The notes beneath the pieces were generated by a model. The model saw only the letters and a list, made by a program, of their open reading frames with translations. It was not told the origin of the DNA and searched no databases. Of a stretch of 49,461 bases of DNA, positions 17,665 to 26,743 are shown one piece after another. Position numbers and translations under genes: made by a program. Within the stretch, counting starts at the first letter, position 1, and each line of letters opens with the position of its first letter. The stretch spans positions 1 to 49,461 of the forward strand of contig CANRAY010000008.1 of assembly GCA_947628735.1 (NCBI GenBank), in the 5' to 3' direction. Origin of the DNA: an uncultured Clostridia bacterium (GTDB lineage Bacteria; Bacillota; Clostridia; TANB77; CAG-508).

Positions 17665-18603
17665 GTGAAAAATAAAATAGCGGTATTAATACCATGTTAT
17701 AATGAGAGTAAAACAATAGAAAAGGTAGTAACAGAATATAAAAAAGCATTACCGGAGGCAGATATTTATGTGTATGATAACAATTCAACAGATGGAACAG
17801 ATGAAATGGCAAAAAAGGCAGGAGCAATTGTAAGATATGAGAAAAAGCAGGGAAAAGGAAATGTAATAAGAAGTATGTTTCGTCAAATAGAAGCGGACTG
17901 TTACTTGATGATAGATGGAGATGATACTTATCCAGCAGAAAATGCAAGAGAGATGTGTGATTATGTGTTAAATGATGGAGTAGATATGGTAATAGGAGAT
18001 AGATTGTCATCAACATATTTTACAGAGAATAAAAGGCCTTTTCATAATTTGGGAAACAGAATAGTAAGATTTGCAATAAATACAATATTTCATAGTAAAA
18101 TAAATGATATTATGACAGGATATAGAGCTTTTAGTTATGAATTTGTAAAAAGTTATCCAATATTATCAAAAGGTTTTGAAATAGAAACAGAAATGACTAT
18201 TCATGCAATAGATAAAAACTTTACATTAAAGGAAATACCAGTTCAATACAGAGATAGACCAGAAGGAAGTGTATCAAAACTAAACACGTATAAAGATGGA
18301 GTAAAAGTAATAGGAACAATAGCAACATTATTTAAAGAGTATAAACCAGGACTATTTTTTAATCTTATTTCATTACTAATATTTGTAATTTCAGCAATAT
18401 TAGCAATACCGGTATTTATAGAATATACAAAAACAGGATTGGTACCAAGATTTCCAACATTGATTGTAGCGAGTATATTATTAGTAATATCTTTATTATT
18501 GACGACAACAAGTATCATATTGCAAGTAGTAGTAAAAAAGAATAAGCAAATGTTTGAAATGATGGTAAATCAAATTAAAATTATGAGTAATAATAAAATA
18601 TAG
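17665..18603 (+). CDS. GT2 family glycosyltransferase with C-terminal membrane helices
   Basis: A 312-residue protein. The catalytic GT-A domain starts AVLIPCYNESKTIEKVV, with DNNSTDGT and the metal-binding DGDDTYP; MTGYRAFS and GFEIETEMTIHA are acceptor-side motifs of the DPM1/polyprenyl-phosphate type. Two hydrophobic helices occupy residues ~235-300. Such enzymes move a sugar from a nucleotide donor to polyprenyl phosphate or a lipid intermediate. GTG 17665 is preceded by AAGGGATGG at a good distance; an in-frame ATG at 17632 has no such site. It has its own extended -10 promoter. Confidence 0.88.
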   Translation: MKNKIAVLIPCYNESKTIEKVVTEYKKALPEADIYVYDNNSTDGTDEMAKKAGAIVRYEKKQGKGNVIRSMFRQIEADCYLMIDGDDTYPAENAREMCDYVLNDGVDMVIGDRLSSTYFTENKRPFHNLGNRIVRFAINTIFHSKINDIMTGYRAFSYEFVKSYPILSKGFEIETEMTIHAIDKNFTLKEIPVQYRDRPEGSVSKLNTYKDGVKVIGTIATLFKEYKPGLFFNLISLLIFVISAILAIPVFIEYTKTGLVPRFPTLIVASILLVISLLLTTTSIILQVVVKKNKQMFEMMVNQIKIMSNNKI

Positions 18604-18668
18604 ATAGGAATAAAAAATACATGTCATTATAAAGAGAAATATAGGGAATAAAAGGAGAACTAAGAAAG

Positions 18669-19589
18669 ATGAAATTATCAGTAATTATACCATGCTTTAA
18701 TGAACAAGATAATATTGAATTAATGTATAATAAATTTTCTAAAATATTTCAAGAACAAAAAGGAAATTATGAACTAATATTTGTAGATGATGGAAGTAAG
18801 GATAAAACTTTAAATAATATAAAGAATATTTGTAAAAAAGATAAAGCTGTTAAAGGTCTAAGCTTTTCAAGAAATTTCGGTAAAGAATCTGCTATGTATG
18901 CAGGGTTAAAAGAATCAAAAGGGGAATATGTTGCATTTATAGATGCTGATCTACAACAAAATCCAGAAATTTTGTTAAAGATGATGAAAATATTAGACGA
19001 AAATGAAGAATATGACATAGTAACAGCTTTTCAAAAAAAGAGAAAAGATGGAGTAATCTTAAAGTTATGTAAAAAGGCATTTAACTATATTATTAATGCA
19101 ATATCTGAAACAGAATTTAAAGATAATGCTAGTGATTTTAGAATGATGCGTAGAAAAGTAGCAAATGCAATTATTGATATACCAGAGTATTACAGATTTT
19201 TAAAAGGAATCTTTTCTTGGATAGGCTTCAATAATTATTATATTGAATATGAAGTAGAGAAAAGGGCAACAGGAACTACTAAGTGGTCTTTTAGAAAATT
19301 GTTTGTATATGCTAAAGAGGGGATTTTAGCATATACCACAATGCCTTTAAAGTTACCAATAGTATTTGGAATTTTAGGAATATTAGCATCAATTGTAATG
19401 TTGATCATAACAATTATAAGTTACAGTTCTTTAAATGTAATTATAACTATTATGCTATTCTTGTTTGGAATACAGTTTATATTTATGGGAATAATGGGAG
19501 AATATTTAGCACATGACTATATAGAAAATAAACATCGTCCGATTTATATTTTAAAAGAAAAAATTGGCGATAGTAAAAATGAAAATTAG
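18669..19589 (+). CDS. GT2 family glycosyltransferase (GtrB/bactoprenol glucosyltransferase-like) I
   Basis: A 306-residue protein with SVIIPCFNEQDNIE, FVDDGSKDKT and DADLQQNPE in the catalytic domain, then the conserved RFLKGIFSWIGF and TTKWSFRKL segments that precede two C-terminal membrane helices. This architecture is that of GtrB-type enzymes, which glycosylate undecaprenyl phosphate on the cytoplasmic side for later use by a membrane glycosyltransferase. A minus-strand paralogue (20094-21029) and a GtrA flippase gene lie just downstream, facing it. The gene ends at a bidirectional terminator. Confidence 0.9.
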   Translation: MKLSVIIPCFNEQDNIELMYNKFSKIFQEQKGNYELIFVDDGSKDKTLNNIKNICKKDKAVKGLSFSRNFGKESAMYAGLKESKGEYVAFIDADLQQNPEILLKMMKILDENEEYDIVTAFQKKRKDGVILKLCKKAFNYIINAISETEFKDNASDFRMMRRKVANAIIDIPEYYRFLKGIFSWIGFNNYYIEYEVEKRATGTTKWSFRKLFVYAKEGILAYTTMPLKLPIVFGILGILASIVMLIITIISYSSLNVIITIMLFLFGIQFIFMGIMGEYLAHDYIENKHRPIYILKEKIGDSKNEN

Positions 19590-19614
19590 AAAAATAGATT
19601 AATATTAAAAAAAT

Positions 19615-19649
19615 AAAAATTCCAGCTCGAGAAATCGCTGGAATTTTTT
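19615..19649. terminator. Bidirectional terminator between convergent genes
   Basis: AAAATTCCAGC and GCTGGAATTTT form a strong stem around a ten-base loop, with A-runs on one side and T-runs on the other, so it serves both the plus-strand GT2 gene and the minus-strand gtrA gene. Confidence 0.85.
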
Positions 19650-19667
19650 AGTCTATATAATAACAAA

Positions 19668-20090
19668 TTATTTTTTTCCATTTTTAAAAATAAATAGTTT
19701 ACTAAATACATAATTTAATAGTACAACAAGAATTTGTATAAAGAATTTTACAATAAAGTCATTAAAGTGTAACCATGTTACAAAAATAGCAAATAGCCCT
19801 GTGTCTAAGGCTCCGGAAAAAATTCTACAACCAAAAAACTTAGCAAATTCAATAAACCAGTTCTTTAATTGATTTGATGTATGTTCAAAGACAAAAAGTT
19901 TATTTGTAATAAAAGCAAATATAACTGCAAAGAACCAAGCAATGATGTTACTAATAATTTGGTCTATGTTTAATAAATTAGCAAATATGAAATAAGATAA
20001 AAAATTTACAATGGTTGTTAATACACCAAAAAATAGGTATTTTATTATTTCTTTGTATTTTTTTAAAAGATCTAATATTTTTTTAATCAT
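19668..20090 (-). CDS. GtrA family membrane protein
   Basis: A 140-residue protein with four hydrophobic helices and the GtrA start pattern (IIKYLFFGVLTTIVNFLSYF). GtrA proteins are thought to flip polyprenyl-phosphate-linked sugars across the membrane. The gene is three bases downstream of the GtrB-like gene, with its ribosome binding site (GGAGA) inside that gene's end, so translation is probably coupled. Together they should supply a lipid-linked hexose outside the membrane. Confidence 0.88.
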   Translation of the reverse strand: MIKKILDLLKKYKEIIKYLFFGVLTTIVNFLSYFIFANLLNIDQIISNIIAWFFAVIFAFITNKLFVFEHTSNQLKNWFIEFAKFFGCRIFSGALDTGLFAIFVTWLHFNDFIVKFFIQILVVLLNYVFSKLFIFKNGKK

Positions 20091-20093
20091 AAA

Positions 20094-21029
20094 TTATTTC
20101 TCCGTATTTTTCTCTTTTATAATATAAATTGGTCTATGTTTTACTTCAATGTATGTTTTAGCAAGGTATTGTCCTATAATTCCTGTGCAGAATAATTGGA
20201 TTCCTCCAACGAATAAAATAATACAAGCAAGAGAAGGCCAACCACCAACAGGATCTCCAAAAATAAATGTTTTACAAATAATAACAATGACCATAATAAA
20301 TGCAATTGCACAAAATAGAATTCCAACAATAGTTGATAGGATAAGAGGTTTTGTAGAAAAAGCTGTGAATCCTTCTAATGAATATAAGAATAGTTTCCAG
20401 AAAGACCATTTAGTTTTTCCTGCAACTCTTTCAATATTTTCGTATTCAATCCATTTTGTTTGAAAACCAACGAAACCAAAAATTCCTTTTGAAAATCTGT
20501 TGTATTCACTTATTTCTAATATAGCATTTACCATTTGTTTTGTCATTAATCGGAAATCTCTTGCTCCATCAACAACTTCTGTATTAGAAATAGCATTCAT
20601 TATTTTATAAAATAATTTAGCAAAGAATGATCTTATTTTGGGTTCACCTTTTCTAGTAACACGTCTTGTAGCAACACAATCATATTCTCCAGATTCTAAT
20701 GTTTCAAACATTTCAGGAAGTAGAGAAGGAGGATCTTGCAAATCAGCATCCATAATAGCAATATAATCACCAGATGCCTCTTTCAATCCAGCATACATTG
20801 CTGCTTCTTTCCCAAAGTTTCTAGAAAAAGAAACATATTTTACACGAGAATCTTTTTTACTAAATTCTTTTAATACTTTTAATGTATCATCTTTTGAACC
20901 ATCGTTGATAAATAAATATTCAAATTCTGCTTTTTTCATAGAATCACTTACTTTTGTGATTTCTTTATAAAAATAAGGAATAGCTTCTTGCTCATTGTAA
21001 CAAGGAACTACAACAGATATTTTTTTCAT
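20094..21029 (-). CDS. GT2 family glycosyltransferase (GtrB-like) II
   Basis: A 311-residue protein close in layout to the one at 18669: SVVVPCYNEQEAIPYFY, INDGSKDDTL and DADLQDPPS in the catalytic domain, the FSKGIFGFVGFQTKW and AGKTKWSFWKL blocks, and two C-terminal helices. It should glycosylate undecaprenyl phosphate. It lies 12 bases after tyrS on the minus strand and directly before gtrA, so the minus-strand unit is tyrS, gtrB-like, gtrA. Two related GT2 enzymes in one region suggest two different sugars on the surface polymer. Confidence 0.9.
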   Translation of the reverse strand: MKKISVVVPCYNEQEAIPYFYKEITKVSDSMKKAEFEYLFINDGSKDDTLKVLKEFSKKDSRVKYVSFSRNFGKEAAMYAGLKEASGDYIAIMDADLQDPPSLLPEMFETLESGEYDCVATRRVTRKGEPKIRSFFAKLFYKIMNAISNTEVVDGARDFRLMTKQMVNAILEISEYNRFSKGIFGFVGFQTKWIEYENIERVAGKTKWSFWKLFLYSLEGFTAFSTKPLILSTIVGILFCAIAFIMVIVIICKTFIFGDPVGGWPSLACIILFVGGIQLFCTGIIGQYLAKTYIEVKHRPIYIIKEKNTEK

Positions 21030-21041
21030 TTTATTTCTCCT

Positions 21042-22250
21042 TTATTTTTCCAACTTATAGTATACCTTTTTTCCTTTTCTTAAAATAGCATATCCATTTT
21101 CAAAATCTTTATTACTTAAAACATATGTAGTATCAGATATTTTTTCATCATTTAGAGTGATACCACCTTGTTCAATTAATGTTCTTGCTTGTCCTTTAGA
21201 TGGTGCCATACCAGTTTGAATAATAGCTTCCAATATAGAAATATTTTCTGAAACTTTAGCAGTAGGCATATTGTCTAAACTACCATTACCTTCAAATAAT
21301 GCATTAGCAGCTTCTTCAGCTTTTTTTGCTTCTTCTTCACCATGAATTAATTTTGTTATTTCAAAAGCAGCTATTTTTTTAGCTTCATTAATTTTTTCGT
21401 CTTTTAAACTAGATAAACGGTTAATTTCATCCATTGGTAGGAAAGTAAGAAGACATAAAACTGTTCGTACATCATCATCTGCAATATTTCTCCAATATTG
21501 ATAAAATTCATAAGGAGAAGTTTTATTAGCATCTAACCATAAAGCACCTTTTTCTGTTTTACCCATTTTTTTACCTTCCTTGGTTGTAAGAAGTTTAAAT
21601 GTTAAACCAAAAGAATCTGAATGACCAATTCTTCTAATTAGATCAACTCCACCTAATATGTTAGACCATTGATCATTTCCACCCATTTGAAGTTTGCAAC
21701 CGTATGTATTATATAGATGTAAGAAATCATAAGATTGCATTAACATATATCCTAATTCAAAGAATGTAAGACCTCTTTCCATTCTTTGTTTGTAACATTC
21801 TGCTGCAAGCATTTTATTAACAGAAAATAAAGATCCAATATCTCTCATAAATTCAACGAAATTCAAATCTAGTAACCAATCTGCATTATTTACGATAATG
21901 GCACCATTTTCACCTTCAAAGCTTAGGAATCTTGATAATTGTTTTTTAAAACATTCAACATTATGGTCAATTTCTTCTCTTGACATCATTCTTCTCATAT
22001 CAGTTTTTCCAGAAGGGTCACCAATAGTTGCTGTACCACCACCAATTAAAATAATTGGTTTATGACCAGCTTTTTGCATATGAGATGCAACCATCATAGA
22101 AACGAAGTGACCTACATGAAGACTATCAGCAGTAGGATCAAATCCTATATAAAATGGAATATGTTCATTATTTAAAGTATCTTTTAATTCTTCATGTGTA
22201 ATTTGTTCAATATATCCTCTTTCCATTAATTCATCAAAAATTTTTGCCAT
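21042..22250 (-). CDS. tyrS: Tyrosyl-tRNA synthetase
   Basis: A 402-residue class I aminoacyl-tRNA synthetase that attaches tyrosine to tRNA-Tyr. The HIGH-type motif is HVGH (DSLHVGHF), the KMSKS-type motif is KMGKT, and an S4 RNA-binding domain occupies about the last 65 residues ([18 protein letters not shown]). The layout matches the TyrZ/TyrS bacterial type. I chose ATG 22250 because AGGAGTG lies just upstream; the longer frame from 22286 has none. No T-box leader fits in the short upstream gap. Confidence 0.95.
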   Translation of the reverse strand: MAKIFDELMERGYIEQITHEELKDTLNNEHIPFYIGFDPTADSLHVGHFVSMMVASHMQKAGHKPIILIGGGTATIGDPSGKTDMRRMMSREEIDHNVECFKKQLSRFLSFEGENGAIIVNNADWLLDLNFVEFMRDIGSLFSVNKMLAAECYKQRMERGLTFFELGYMLMQSYDFLHLYNTYGCKLQMGGNDQWSNILGGVDLIRRIGHSDSFGLTFKLLTTKEGKKMGKTEKGALWLDANKTSPYEFYQYWRNIADDDVRTVLCLLTFLPMDEINRLSSLKDEKINEAKKIAAFEITKLIHGEEEAKKAEEAANALFEGNGSLDNMPTAKVSENISILEAIIQTGMAPSKGQARTLIEQGGITLNDEKISDTTYVLSNKDFENGYAILRKGKKVYYKLEK

Positions 22251-22345
22251 AATATCACTCCTAAATTCATTATTTTCATATGTCACTTATTCTAACATAA
22301 ATTTTAATAGTTGTCACTTAAATCTACAAAAAATTCCAAAAATCA

Positions 22346-22374
22346 TTGAAAAAGCCAAAAAAATGTTGTATGAT
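22346..22374 (+). promoter_or_regulatory. Sigma-A promoter of the UbiA-family gene
   Basis: TTGAAA (22346-22351) and TATGAT (22369-22374) are spaced by exactly 17 bases and lie about 50 bases before the ATG at 22423. Confidence 0.7.
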
Positions 22375-22422
22375 TTAAAAACGTAAAATGATTAATGAAA
22401 GATTAATAAAAAGGGGAAATAT

Positions 22423-23292
22423 ATGACAAAAATATTGAATTATTTAAAATTAATGAGAGTTAAGCATTATATTAAGAATTTTTTGATTTTTTTACCAATT
22501 ATATTTAGTTTGAATTTTTATCAAATTGATTTAGATATTAAAGTATTAGTAGGCTTTATTGTTTATGGATTAACTTGTTCAATTGCTTATATTTTTAATG
22601 ATATTCAAGATGTAGAAAAGGATAAGAAACATCCAGATAAATGTAAAAGACCAATTGCATCAGGAAAGGTTTCAAAAGTAGAAGCATACATTTTAGCTGC
22701 TGCTTTATTAATTGCTATTATTATCATTAATATTGTGGCACAAATGAATTATTGGAGTATGGGAATTTTAGCAATTTGCTTAATAGGCAACTTATTATAT
22801 AGTAAAGTATTAAAGAATATTCCATTATTGGATGTTGTTGTTTTAGTAACATTTTTTGTTTTGCGTGTTATTTATGGTGCTTGCATTATTGATGTTACTG
22901 TTTCACATTGGTTATATTTAACAATTATCGCTTTTTCTTTCTATCTATCATTAGGGAAAAGAAGAAATGAAATGATTAAAGTAGAAGGAAATACAAGAGA
23001 AGTTTTAAAATATTATACAAAAGATTTCTTAGACAAAAATATGTATATGTGTTTAGCATTAACAATTACATTTTATTCATTATGGTGTGTAGATCCAATA
23101 AATATTGAAAAGTTTGGAACAAATTATTTAGTGTTTACAGTTCCACTAGTTATGGCAATTTGTATGAAATATAGTTTAAATATAGAGGGAAATTCTAATG
23201 GAGATCCAGTTGAAGTATTATTGTCAGATAAAATATTAATTGGATTGGTTATTATCTATGTTTTAATTATGATGGGAATTATATTGTTATAA
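22423..23292 (+). CDS. UbiA family prenyltransferase (decaprenyl-phosphate phosphoribosyltransferase-like)
   Basis: A 289-residue polytopic protein with eight to nine helices. The first Asp-rich motif is NDIQDVEKDKKHPDKCKRPI, and a second polar segment is at GKRRNEMIK. The start pattern LKLMRVKHYIKNFLIFLPI is typical of the branch that contains decaprenyl-phosphate phosphoribosyltransferase (as in mycobacterial arabinan synthesis) rather than quinone enzymes. It would transfer 5-phosphoribosyl to polyprenyl phosphate, providing a lipid-linked pentose for a surface polymer, in keeping with the neighbouring GT2 genes. AGGGGA precedes the ATG, and a clear promoter lies upstream. Confidence 0.8.
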   Translation: MTKILNYLKLMRVKHYIKNFLIFLPIIFSLNFYQIDLDIKVLVGFIVYGLTCSIAYIFNDIQDVEKDKKHPDKCKRPIASGKVSKVEAYILAAALLIAIIIINIVAQMNYWSMGILAICLIGNLLYSKVLKNIPLLDVVVLVTFFVLRVIYGACIIDVTVSHWLYLTIIAFSFYLSLGKRRNEMIKVEGNTREVLKYYTKDFLDKNMYMCLALTITFYSLWCVDPINIEKFGTNYLVFTVPLVMAICMKYSLNIEGNSNGDPVEVLLSDKILIGLVIIYVLIMMGIILL

Positions 23293-23322
23293 AATGAAAC
23301 GAAAGTAAAAATAGGAGAAAAA

Positions 23323-24418
23323 ATGAAAAAAATAAGAAAACTAAATGTACGGTCAAGAAAAAGCAATTAAATGTGAGGAAAGAAATTATTATATAGACGT
23401 TTTAAAAGGCATTGCTATAATTTCAGTCATATTTATTCATACAGTTTTCTCTTATGGAGATGAACCAATATATGTACCTTCTTGGTTTTCTAATTTTACA
23501 TTATTATTTGAAGTACCAATCTTTTTCTTCTTAGCTGGTTGGACATATTCATATACTAAAAGTAATAAAAGTTATTTAAAGAGTTTAATAATAACGCAAA
23601 TTAAATATATGGTTTTTATTACACTAGTGTTTTTAGCGATAGCAATAATAGATAATATACAATTAGTAACTGATAGTAATATATCATTGACTAATTTGAT
23701 ATGTTGTTTTTTTCATCAATACACAGTTACTGAACCACTAGGAGAAGTTTCAGGTGCTTTATGGTTCTTTAAAATATATTTTTTTATTACTTTATTAGGA
23801 TCTACTTTAATTAAATTTGTAAAACCTAATATCAAAATTGGTATCATGATAATTTGCTTTATTAGTTTGTTTCTTATTACTTTTGTAAAACCAATTATTG
23901 GCGTAATTAACATAGGTATAGAATTAAGTTATATTATATTTTACTTATTTTTCTATATGTTGGGAAACTATACTAAAGATATGGATATATCTTTAGGTAA
24001 ATTAGTATGTTTATTTGCAGTTACAATAATAGAACTGTTAATAATTCATAATTTTATGCATGTGGATATTACAAATTTACAAAGACACAAGTTTCCACCA
24101 AATTTTATTTTTATGCTGTGGTCTTTGTTTGGAGTATATTTGGTGTTATATTTTAAGAAATATTTTAATAATTGTAAGAAAAATATATTAAGTGTAATAG
24201 GACAATATTCAATATATGTTTATTTTGCTCAGATGATAGGAGATTCTATAATATCATGGATTTCAGTATATATTGGTGTGGAATGGTATTATAAAATGAT
24301 TATTTTATTTGGTATTGATCTTATAATTACTGCTGTTATAACTATTATTTTAAAGATGATATTAGATCCAATAGGCAAGTTTACTAGAAAAGTTTTAGAT
24401 GAAAAAATATGTACATAA
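23323..24418 (+). CDS. Acyltransferase family 3 protein, requires +1 shift at CGG near its start
   Basis: A membrane acyltransferase (364 residues) of the OafA/YrhL-like acyltransferase-3 type: the RNYYIDVLKGIAIISVIFIH block with the conserved His, then FFFLAGWTYSYT and about ten helices. Such proteins add acetyl or other acyl groups to surface polysaccharide. The only good ribosome binding site (AGGAG at 23313-23317) serves ATG 23323, but that frame meets CGG at codon 10 and stops six codons later. Skipping the C gives M-K-K-I-R-K-L-N-V-G-Q-E-K and enters the acyltransferase frame. An ATG at 23345 is already in the acyltransferase frame but has no ribosome binding site. If that ATG were used, no shift would be needed. 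Confidence 0.75.
23350..23352 (+). other. In-frame CGG, candidate +1 shift site (acyltransferase)
   Basis: CGG is codon 10 after the SD-preceded ATG 23323, preceded by GTA and followed by TCA. The zero frame ends at TAA after 15 residues; the +1 frame (GTA GGT CAA) is the acyltransferase. Confidence 0.65.
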
Positions 24419-24441
24419 GCGTGAAAAAATGTCGAATTTTA

Positions 24442-24470
24442 TTGACGCAAAAAATCATTAATGATATACT
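24442..24470 (+). promoter_or_regulatory. Sigma-A promoter of the glucosaminidase gene
   Basis: TTGACG (24442-24447) and TATACT (24465-24470) with 17-base spacing, about 40 bases before the GTG start at 24512. Confidence 0.75.
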
Positions 24471-24511
24471 CTATACTATGAAAAAATTGAAAACAAATGA
24501 GGAGGAGAAAA

Positions 24512-26731
24512 GTGTTTATCAACATTTTATCAAGTCATTTTAAAGATAAAGTAATTACAAAATTGATTTCTATTTTTCTGATTTTTGTTTTTTTAATCAG
24601 TGCTTTTTTTATGATTTTTTCGACAAATGTACAAGCTGCTCAGTATACAGAAAAATATAAGGCTGGAGATTTAAAAAATTATCCAGGTTATGAAACTTTA
24701 ATTGAAGATTTAAAAAAAGCTCATCCAAATTGGACATTTACTATATTATATACAGGTTTAAATTGGAATACTGTTATAAAAAATGAAACAGTAGAATCAC
24801 ATGGAAGAAATTTGGTTGATGGAAGTATGTCTGGTGCTTGGATATGTCCAACATGTTCTGAAACAAAATATGATAATGGGTCTTGGAAATGTGCATCAGA
24901 AGCAACAGTTGCTTACTATATGGATCCAAGAAATTCATTATTTGAAGATTATATTTTTCAATTTGAAAGTTTAAAATGGACTGATGGTTTATATACGTTA
25001 GATGGAATTGAAGAAATTTTGTCAGATTGTGAATATTTAAAAGGAGATAGCATTACTTATTTAAATACTAAAGGTGAAAAAAAGACTATAAAAAAATCAT
25101 ATGCACAAGTTATTTTTGATGCTGGAAAAGAAGCAGGAGTTAGCCCATATCATCTAGCAGCAAGAATTAGACAAGAACAAGGACCAGGAAAGAATTTTTC
25201 ATCAACAGGATTAGGAAATTATAAAGATTATAACGGATATTATAATATTTTTAATATAAATGCTTCTGGTAGAGGCAGTGATACAATTATTAGAAATGCA
25301 TTGCAATATGCTAAAAAAGAGGAATGGACAGATCCTGAAAAATCAATTATTGGTGGTGCTAAATTTATAGCAGAAGAATATATTAATTGTGGACAAAATA
25401 CATTATATTTACAAAAATTTGATGTTGATAGTAGTGATGGAGATTTATATTGGCATCAATATATGCAAAATGTTTCTGCTTCTAAAATAGAAGGGGCAGA
25501 AATACTAGGAACATATAAGAATATTATGGATAAACCAATGAATTTTATAATACCAGTATTTGAAAATATGCCTAGTACAAGATGTCCACAACCAGGTTCA
25601 GATTCTATTGTAACACAAAATATAGAAGTAACAGATAATGAGATTATTGTTCGTAAGGATAAAAAGACATCAGCAGAAGAAGTCGCAAAAATAAAAAAAG
25701 GAACGAAACTTTTAAGAATTGAAATTGGAAATACTAAATCAGACGGAAACTATTGGGATAAAGTTGTTTTAGATAATGGAAAAAAAGGTTATATTATTTC
25801 AGAAAAAGGATTTAAAGTATTACCAGATATAACAGATTCTCCTATAAGAGCAATTGCTGTAGAAGAAGGAAATGTTAGAAATGGCCCAGGAACAAGTGGT
25901 ACAACTGTCATTACTACATTAACTGAAGGTCAAATTGTAACATTAGTTGAAAAAGGAAAATATAAAAATATAGATGGTTATGATTGGTCACGAATTTATT
26001 TATCAGATGGAAGGCAAGGTTACATTGTATCTGATTATTTAAAAGAAATGACATCAGAAAATAAAGGCGAAAGTGAAGAACCTGCTTTACCTACTGAAAA
26101 AGATATTGTTAGAGTTTTACCAAGTAGTGGTTTGTCAATAAGAGAAAAACCTGGAGTAGATGCAAATATCTTAAAATATGCTGAAAAGGGAGATTACTTA
26201 ACTAGAGTTGATAAAGAAGTTTCGACAAAAGATGGTTATATATGGGATCAAGTTGTAACAGATGATGGTATAGAAGGCTATGTAGCAAGAGGAGATAAAG
26301 AGGAAGATTATATAGAAGTAGTTGATGATGTAACACCATCTATAGATATAAAAGGCAGTGGCTTTAAAACTAGTGGATTGAATGTAGTGTGTGAACCAAA
26401 TATTACAGTCCAAAATATAAAAGATGTAGTAAAGGATGTTATTATTAAAGACACTAAAGGTAAAGAAGTTACATCTGGCAATGTAGGAACAGGCTATACA
26501 TTAAAATATAATGGACAAACATATACCATTGTAAAAATGGGAGATACAAATGGAGATGGTAGACTAACACCAGCAGATGCCACTGTAGTATTGAAGAAAT
26601 ATGTTGGAACAGGAAAACTAACAGAATCACAAATTATGGCAGCAGATACAAACGGAGATGGTAGATTAACACCAGGGGATTCAACAGTTATTTTAAAGGC
26701 TTATGTAGGTCTTACAAATATTAAAGTATAA
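24512..26731 (+). CDS. Secreted glucosaminidase with SH3b repeats and a C-terminal dockerin
   Basis: A 739-residue exported protein. Residues ~8-45 form a signal/anchor helix ending near NVQAAQ. Residues ~150-300 are an endo-beta-N-acetylglucosaminidase domain (DPRNSLFEDYIFQFE, the catalytic-Glu region ARIRQEQGPG, YYNIFNINASGRG), which cuts peptidoglycan glycan strands. Three SH3b-like repeats follow (around residues 370-435, 445-515 and 525-600, each with an N/I-R-P-G type core). The last ~60 residues form a type I dockerin with two Ca-binding repeats, DTNGDGRLTPADATVVLKKY and DTNGDGRLTPGDSTVILKAY. GTG 24512 follows AGGAGG; the ATG at 24497 overlaps the binding site itself. The next gene encodes a cohesin-like protein, a natural partner. 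Confidence 0.85.
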   Translation: MFINILSSHFKDKVITKLISIFLIFVFLISAFFMIFSTNVQAAQYTEKYKAGDLKNYPGYETLIEDLKKAHPNWTFTILYTGLNWNTVIKNETVESHGRNLVDGSMSGAWICPTCSETKYDNGSWKCASEATVAYYMDPRNSLFEDYIFQFESLKWTDGLYTLDGIEEILSDCEYLKGDSITYLNTKGEKKTIKKSYAQVIFDAGKEAGVSPYHLAARIRQEQGPGKNFSSTGLGNYKDYNGYYNIFNINASGRGSDTIIRNALQYAKKEEWTDPEKSIIGGAKFIAEEYINCGQNTLYLQKFDVDSSDGDLYWHQYMQNVSASKIEGAEILGTYKNIMDKPMNFIIPVFENMPSTRCPQPGSDSIVTQNIEVTDNEIIVRKDKKTSAEEVAKIKKGTKLLRIEIGNTKSDGNYWDKVVLDNGKKGYIISEKGFKVLPDITDSPIRAIAVEEGNVRNGPGTSGTTVITTLTEGQIVTLVEKGKYKNIDGYDWSRIYLSDGRQGYIVSDYLKEMTSENKGESEEPALPTEKDIVRVLPSSGLSIREKPGVDANILKYAEKGDYLTRVDKEVSTKDGYIWDQVVTDDGIEGYVARGDKEEDYIEVVDDVTPSIDIKGSGFKTSGLNVVCEPNITVQNIKDVVKDVIIKDTKGKEVTSGNVGTGYTLKYNGQTYTIVKMGDTNGDGRLTPADATVVLKKYVGTGKLTESQIMAADTNGDGRLTPGDSTVILKAYVGLTNIKV

Positions 26732-26743
26732 GGAGAAAAAAGA

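Noticed and set aside
17600..18016. Minus-strand ORF of 138 residues opposite a GT2 gene
   Set aside because: A Leu/His-rich antisense shadow of the glycosyltransferase frame without a ribosome binding site or family match.
22251..22422. T-box riboswitch upstream of tyrS
   Set aside because: The gap is too short, and neither a T-box consensus nor an antiterminator hairpin is visible.
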